From Larkinella sp051857545 (lineage in GTDB: Bacteria > Bacteroidota > Bacteroidia > Cytophagales > Spirosomataceae), in assembly GCF_051857545.1 (NCBI RefSeq), contig NZ_JBPZHB010000009.1, positions 186,001 through 250,000 on the forward strand: a stretch of DNA of 64,000 nucleotides. Reading direction: 5' to 3'. A program made the translations under genes and the position numbers. This document shows, one piece after another, positions 59,501 to 64,000 of the stretch (position 1 is the stretch's first letter; each line of letters opens with the position of its first letter). The notes under the pieces are model-generated. The model was not told the origin of the DNA, searched no databases, and worked only from the letters and a program-made list of their open reading frames with translations.

Positions 59501-61657
59501 ATGCCGCGGTTGTTGTACCCTGTGATTCTGTTGTTGTGTTTTGTCGTTTTTCAACCGATAACCGGGTATACGTCAGGACTAACGTCTGACTTAAAATCAG
59601 ACAACGATTCCGTTCCCCGGCTCAACAATACCGCCATCAAACTGGCCCGAAACAAGAATTACAGCGGGGCGCTCCAGCTTCTGCAACGCGCTTCCTCGGG
59701 TCGCCCTTCCGACACGTTGCTCTACAACCAGGCCATCATTCTCAGCCGTCTGAAACGGTATGAGGAAGCCAGCAGCCTGTTGCAGCAGATCCCCAACTTT
59801 GCGTACGCCCAGGCCAATCAGGGCGTCTTTTTCTGCATGAGTGGTGACGTTAAAGTGGGCCTGGCCCTGCTGGAAAACACCCCCGGCGGAAAAGGAGCCG
59901 ACAAAGTGGCCTTCAACCGGGCCGTTGCCCACCTCCACGCCGGCCAATTCGAAGAAGCCAGCCGGGCCGCTTCGGATGCCGTTCGGATGCGACCCGGAGA
60001 GCCGGTGTACCGAATGGTCAAAGGCGATGCATTGCTGGGTTTAGGAAAATTCCGCGAAGCCCTGAACGCTTATGAATCAGTCGAAAAAGTGGCAGAACTT
60101 ACCATGATGCTGCCAGTTCGGCTGGGCAATGCGCTCATCGGCCTGAAAGAATACGAAGAAGCGGCCGAAAAATTCACCGATTACCTGCTCACCAACGACC
60201 GAACCTACCAGGCACCAGCCCGATTTGGACTGGCGAATGCCTTCTATGGCCAGAAAGAATTTACCAAAGCAGTGGCCGAATACCGCCGGGCCGTTCAGTT
60301 TCGTCCACAATGGGTAGAAGCCCGAACCGGTCTGGGCAATGCTTTGGCCAGCATTCGCGATTACCGCTCGGCCCGCATCGAGTTTGAAACGGCTTTGGCC
60401 CTGGCACCGGAAAATCAGCACATTCACCTGGGTCTGGGGGTTATCAGCCACCGGCAGGGCCTGCACGAAGAGGCAATGGAACACTTCCTGCAATCACCCG
60501 ATTTATTCGATCAGAAAGACAAAAATCTCGCCGACTGCTTTTTAAGTCGTGGCCTTACGCACCTGGAACTCAATCAACTGGATACCGCCCTGGTCAACCT
60601 CAACGTGGCCATGCGGTTGAACAAAGACCATCCGGCGGCCTATGCCGGTGCCAGTGAAGTCTACCGCAAGAAAGACAGCTTTCGCTACACGCTGGCCTAT
60701 CTGGAAAAAGCCATTCGCCTGTCTCCGCAAAACGACAAAATGCTGACCAACAAAGGCAATATGCATCTAAAGTCGGGGAACATGGAGGAAGCCTACGACA
60801 ACTTTTCCTGGGCCTTGCACTATAACCGTCAGAGTCTGAATGCCTTAAACGGTTTGTCAATTTCCTTGCTGGAGAAAGACCGGATTGAACAGGCGGAGGC
60901 TGTGCTCGACAGCGTCATCAACCGGGGGCATCACAAAGCGTTTCTGTACAACAACCGGGGTATAGTCCGTTCTTATCTGGCCCTCAAACACGAGAAAGAG
61001 CGGGATTTTCACAACGCCAAACAGTATTACTACCGCTCCGTCCGCGATTACGAGCGGTCACGCGACCTCGATTCGACGCATAAAACGTACTTCAATAATT
61101 TAGGAAACGTCTACAAAAACACGGAAGAATACGACAAGGCCGTTCAAAGTTACCTGGGCCATCTGGACAAAAGCGCCATCAACAACCTCGGCGTTCTGTA
61201 TGCCCGCAACAAAAGAGGGGAATATGGTCTACATTACCTGAACATTGCCCTGACCATCGATTCGGCCAGCATGGTGTACCAATTTAACCGGTATAAGGTC
61301 TACAAGGAGTATTTTAAAGATTCGCTGGCGCGCCGTCCCGACATTCTCCAGGCCCAGAATCTGATGCCGACCAACTCAATTAGTTCAAAATACAGCAAGG
61401 ACGGTTACATCAATATTTACCTCTACGATTACGAATTCGAACGCTACGAATTCCCCGGCGACCACTACTTTCCGATCCAAACCGACGCCCCTACCCCGCC
61501 GGACTACCGGCCGCTGGATGACCTGGTGACCATGGAAATCATCGCGAATCCTTCCAAAACCGTCGCCCCGCAAACAACCCGGGTGGCCAGCAAACGTATG
61601 CCTAAACCGCGCCGATCCCGGCTGGCGGGCAGCACGAAGTGTCCGAAGATTATATAG
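59501..61657 (+). CDS. Exported TPR-repeat protein
   Basis: The 718-residue protein has an N-terminal signal segment (about 1-25). From about residue 40 to 600 it is a run of tetratricopeptide repeats, with the usual paired helices and small residues (for example RFGLANAFYGQKEFTKAVAE and YRRAVQFRPQ). The last 60 residues are basic and proline-rich. TPR domains bind partner proteins; no enzyme domain is present. It is probably periplasmic or outer-membrane-associated and scaffolds an envelope complex. It is followed at once by a long perfect inverted repeat. Confidence 0.85.
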   Translation: MPRLLYPVILLLCFVVFQPITGYTSGLTSDLKSDNDSVPRLNNTAIKLARNKNYSGALQLLQRASSGRPSDTLLYNQAIILSRLKRYEEASSLLQQIPNFAYAQANQGVFFCMSGDVKVGLALLENTPGGKGADKVAFNRAVAHLHAGQFEEASRAASDAVRMRPGEPVYRMVKGDALLGLGKFREALNAYESVEKVAELTMMLPVRLGNALIGLKEYEEAAEKFTDYLLTNDRTYQAPARFGLANAFYGQKEFTKAVAEYRRAVQFRPQWVEARTGLGNALASIRDYRSARIEFETALALAPENQHIHLGLGVISHRQGLHEEAMEHFLQSPDLFDQKDKNLADCFLSRGLTHLELNQLDTALVNLNVAMRLNKDHPAAYAGASEVYRKKDSFRYTLAYLEKAIRLSPQNDKMLTNKGNMHLKSGNMEEAYDNFSWALHYNRQSLNALNGLSISLLEKDRIEQAEAVLDSVINRGHHKAFLYNNRGIVRSYLALKHEKERDFHNAKQYYYRSVRDYERSRDLDSTHKTYFNNLGNVYKNTEEYDKAVQSYLGHLDKSAINNLGVLYARNKRGEYGLHYLNIALTIDSASMVYQFNRYKVYKEYFKDSLARRPDILQAQNLMPTNSISSKYSKDGYINIYLYDYEFERYEFPGDHYFPIQTDAPTPPDYRPLDDLVTMEIIANPSKTVAPQTTRVASKRMPKPRRSRLAGSTKCPKII

Positions 61658-61659
61658 CA

Positions 61660-61745
61660 TTGAGTGAATGAGTGATTGAGCGATTGAGTGAATGGATCAA
61701 AAATTCTGCTTTTTCACTCAATCGCTCAATCACTCATTCACTCAA
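61660..61745. repeat. 33-bp perfect inverted repeat (TGAGTGA/TGATTGA words)
   Basis: Arms 61660-61692 and 61713-61745 are perfectly complementary over 33 bases, with a 20-base loop. The arms are built of TTGAGTGAATGAGTGATTGA-type words. It begins two bases after the TPR gene stop and would form an extremely stable RNA hairpin. Confidence 0.93.
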
Positions 61746-61826
61746 CAACAAAATCACCCAATAAATCCTTGCTTTTGTCTAATAAAAGTGATTAACTTAG
61801 GATAGTTTTACCAAAAAAGCGATGTC

Positions 61827-62261
61827 ATGAATGTGTTACAACGAGTTGAACACTGGGGCGATACGCATCACCCCGCCTGGATTGACGCTCTTCGCATTAT
61901 GCTGGGAATTATCCTGTTCCTGAAAGGAGTTAGTTTTATTGGCGACACCACCTACCTTTCTTCTCTCGTTGGCGGAAGCCGCTTCGGTCTGACGCCGGTT
62001 ATGCTGGTTCACTACGTTGCCTTTGCCCATCTGGTGGGCGGGGTGCTGATCGCCTTCGGGATGCTGACGCGCCTGGCGGTGCTGGCTCAGTTGCCCATTT
62101 TGCTGGGGGCCGTGTTTTTTATCAACATCAGCAAGGGTTTCTCGGCCCTGAATTCCGAACTCTGGTTGTCGATTGTCGTTCTGTTTCTGTTGATTATGTT
62201 CCTGGTCGTTGGGTCGGGCAGATTTTCGATGGATGACTGGATGAGTCGGCACGATCACTAA
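61827..62261 (+). CDS. DoxX-family membrane protein
   Basis: The 144-residue protein has four membrane helices and the DoxX/DoxD layout: DALRIMLGIILFLKGVSFIG (about 20-39), then a His/Gly-rich second helix VHYVAFAHLVGGVLIAFGML (about 64-83). DoxX-like proteins are linked with thiol redox or quinone-related oxidation, but this subgroup has no firm activity. It ends six bases before the convergent AraC gene. Confidence 0.83.
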   Translation: MNVLQRVEHWGDTHHPAWIDALRIMLGIILFLKGVSFIGDTTYLSSLVGGSRFGLTPVMLVHYVAFAHLVGGVLIAFGMLTRLAVLAQLPILLGAVFFINISKGFSALNSELWLSIVVLFLLIMFLVVGSGRFSMDDWMSRHDH

Positions 62262-62267
62262 AACCGC

Positions 62268-63197
62268 CTAGGTGAGTTGCTGTTTGTACTGACGGGGGCT
62301 GATGCGCTCAACGGTTCGAAAGGCATTGCTGAAATGCGTCAGGCTATTGAATCCCGATTCATAACAGGCATCCGTAATTGACTTGGCGGGATTGCTTAGA
62401 ATCTGTTTCGCCAGCCGGATGCGTTCCTGAAGAATAAACTGGATCGGCGACACCCCAAGTTCGTTTTTGAACAACCTGAAAAAGTGGGACTTGGACAAAC
62501 ACGCCTGACTGGATAACTCGTCGATTGCCAACGCCTTCGTCAGATTGTTGCGTATATACTCCACCACAAACGCTAACCGATGCGAGCTCATGTATTTCCG
62601 CGCCTGATCGACCAGCACCCGCCGGGCCTGGGTCTGCATCAGCCGCACGATCAGTTCTTCCAGCGAATTGTGGATGAAGAACGGTTTCAGGACGTTGTTT
62701 TCCCGGTATAATCGGATGATTTTATCAATCAACGAGCTGATTTCGAAGTTGTTCTGTAAATGGTAATTATTGGTATCCACCTCCCAGAGTTCACTGGGTT
62801 CACTGCGGGGATATTCTTCATTCAGATAGTTGACGGTCTGCTGAATAAACTCCCCCGAAATCGTGAGCGCAATGCAGCGGGTGGGCGTTTGGACGGTCGC
62901 TTCCGGAAAATCAATTTTCATCGGTTTGTTGGCCGGTAACACCAGCGATTCACCGGGCAGATAATCAAACGGTTTCAGCTCGTCAATGTGCATGACCTTC
63001 TTCCCGGTCAACATACTGGTCAGCACCGGCGCACCAAATTCCAGTTCGACCAACTGCGCCCGCTGGAACGTTTCGTACAAATGAAGTTCCGCCACGTCGT
63101 GGCTGAGGGTCAGCTTATTTTCCACCAGTGCGTCCAGGCGACCACCCCAGGCCGGCAACGCTTCCAAATTCTGCAATGACTTTTTTCCCGATGTCAT
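62268..63197 (-). CDS. AraC-family transcriptional regulator
   Basis: The 309-residue protein has an N-terminal AraC-type effector domain (about 20-190) and a C-terminal double helix-turn-helix (about 210-305) with LTKALAIDELSSQACLSKSH, then FFRLFKNELGVSPIQF, and the second helix AKSITDACYESGFNSLTHFS. It is divergent from the aldehyde dehydrogenase gene across a 224-base gap and probably controls it, as AraC regulators of alcohol/aldehyde metabolism often do. This is inference from position. Confidence 0.88.
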   Translation of the reverse strand: MTSGKKSLQNLEALPAWGGRLDALVENKLTLSHDVAELHLYETFQRAQLVELEFGAPVLTSMLTGKKVMHIDELKPFDYLPGESLVLPANKPMKIDFPEATVQTPTRCIALTISGEFIQQTVNYLNEEYPRSEPSELWEVDTNNYHLQNNFEISSLIDKIIRLYRENNVLKPFFIHNSLEELIVRLMQTQARRVLVDQARKYMSSHRLAFVVEYIRNNLTKALAIDELSSQACLSKSHFFRLFKNELGVSPIQFILQERIRLAKQILSNPAKSITDACYESGFNSLTHFSNAFRTVERISPRQYKQQLT

Positions 63198-63421
63198 AAG
63201 CTACTGGTTCTGTTCCGTTTACCATTCCGATTTCAACTTCCCGAATTCCCTAAAACCGTATTCACTACGAGAAGACGCATATTCCAGTAGGGTTTATAGA
63301 GGAAAAAGAAAGAGACAATACCGTAAGTTTTTGAGAGAATAGCGAAAAAACTTTAGTACGATTTCGGCAAAATTTGTCATAATTCAAATTCCGAAAATCA
63401 GTTTAACGTATTCTTACATCC

Positions 63422-64000
63422 ATGGAAACCTTAGAAGCACCCGTGGCCACCCGCTCGGCTACCCAACTGGAACGACCTCAGTTCAAGAATCAGTATGAAA
63501 ACTTTATTGGCGGGAAATGGGTCCCTCCCGTTGGCGGTGAATATTTTGAGAATAACTCTCCCATCGACGATAGCCTGATTTCAAGAATGCCCCGTTCCAA
63601 AGCCGCCGATGTGGAACTGGCGGTGGACGCGGCTCATAAAGCGTTTGCAACCTGGTCGCGCACGTCGGCCACCGAACGCAGCAACATCATGCTCAAAATC
63701 GCCGACATCATTGAGAATAATCTCGAATTTCTGGCGCGCGTCGAAACCGTCGAAAACGGAAAAGCCGTCCGCGAAACAATGGCAGCCGATCTGCCCCTGG
63801 TGGTCGACCACTTCCGCTATTTTGCCGGTGTCATCCGGGCCGAAGAAGGATCGGTTTCGGAGCTGGATGCCGATACGGTTTCCATGATCATCAAAGAGCC
63901 GATTGGCGTGGTGGCCCAGATTATTCCCTGGAACTTCCCGTTGCTGATGGCCACCTGGAAACTCGCCCCCGCCCTGGCGGCCGGTTGCTGCGTGGTGTTG
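63422..64000 (+). CDS. Aldehyde dehydrogenase, C-terminus beyond window
   Basis: The visible 193 residues show the aldehyde dehydrogenase N-terminus: YENFIGGKWVPPVGGEYFEN, then helices to VENGKAVRETMAADLPLVVD and the NAD-binding segment PIGVVAQIIPWNFPLLMATW (about 160-179, with the oxyanion-region Asn in PWNF). The reading frame is open to the window edge, so the catalytic Cys is not visible. The family oxidises aldehydes to acids with NAD(P)+. The divergent AraC regulator probably controls it. Confidence 0.93.
   Translation, partial: METLEAPVATRSATQLERPQFKNQYENFIGGKWVPPVGGEYFENNSPIDDSLISRMPRSKAADVELAVDAAHKAFATWSRTSATERSNIMLKIADIIENNLEFLARVETVENGKAVRETMAADLPLVVDHFRYFAGVIRAEEGSVSELDADTVSMIIKEPIGVVAQIIPWNFPLLMATWKLAPALAAGCCVVL

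Noticed and set aside
1..64000. tRNA, rRNA, riboswitch, integrase or IS transposase genes
   Set aside because: I looked for typical tRNA ends, rRNA segments and transposase motifs and found none; small or unusual RNAs could still be missed by eye.

Overview
This 64 kb window looks like chromosome from a Gram-negative Bacteroidota, most likely order Cytophagales (Spirosomaceae, Spirosoma/Larkinella-like). The grounds are gene content and promoters: a fused isobutyryl-CoA mutase, a ThuA/PVC-type dehydrogenase, NupG-like and LolD-like transport genes, split transketolase, Bacteroidota-type -33/-7 promoters (TTTG, then TAnnTTTG) and almost no Shine-Dalgarno sites. The genus is inference; no rRNA or tRNA gene was seen.

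Layout. 1-13 kb: photolyase (cut by the left edge), fatty acid desaturase, GH1 beta-glucosidase, a glycosyltransferase/metallophosphoesterase pair, a small histone-H1-like protein, a PhoX-like lipoprotein, a di-heme peroxidase and a double DUF1801 protein. 12.6-14 kb: an exported methyltransferase-like protein and a decayed two-gene nucleotidyltransferase module in which both genes carry a frameshift. 14-22.6 kb: nucleoside transporter, an unknown exported protein, mutS, a TrmH-type methyltransferase, a second histone-H1-like protein and a sensor kinase. 22.7-30.2 kb: a 1261-residue ThuA/dehydrogenase/CARDB/cupredoxin lipoprotein, a Gfo/Idh/MocA oxidoreductase, a divergent AraC regulator and an NtrC-type response regulator. 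30-39.7 kb: housekeeping and envelope genes (hydrolase, radical SAM protein, LolD-like ATPase, sucC, M48 and M23 peptidases, FAH-family protein, Bcp).

39.8-43.3 kb holds the most interesting structure. The two halves of transketolase are separated by a two-gene cassette, an AAA ATPase and a DUF4276/TOPRIM-like protein. It is joined to the operon by 4-bp start/stop overlaps, is AT-rich over most of the ATPase, and is flanked by an 8-bp direct repeat at the two start codons. It looks like an anti-phage or other conflict system placed exactly inside a metabolic operon.

43.4-52.6 kb: an ECF sigma factor operon with a probable anti-sigma factor and a Spy-like periplasmic protein; a minus-strand operon of FAD oxidoreductase, 7-helix membrane protein and membrane class III cyclase; an HD hydrolase; and a 1081-residue nucleotide-translocase-like/HEAT/cNMP-binding fusion. 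Cyclase and cNMP-binding protein suggest cyclic-nucleotide signalling. 52.7-64 kb: fused IcmF with two palindromic DNA elements inserted in frame, a GH63-type glucosidase, a TPR protein, DoxX, an AraC regulator and an aldehyde dehydrogenase cut by the right edge.

The window is rich in long inverted repeats, often built of heptamers such as AACTCTT, lying just after genes and sometimes supplying the stop codon. They look like terminators and/or a mobile palindrome family. All calls are from reading the sequence; no database search was run.
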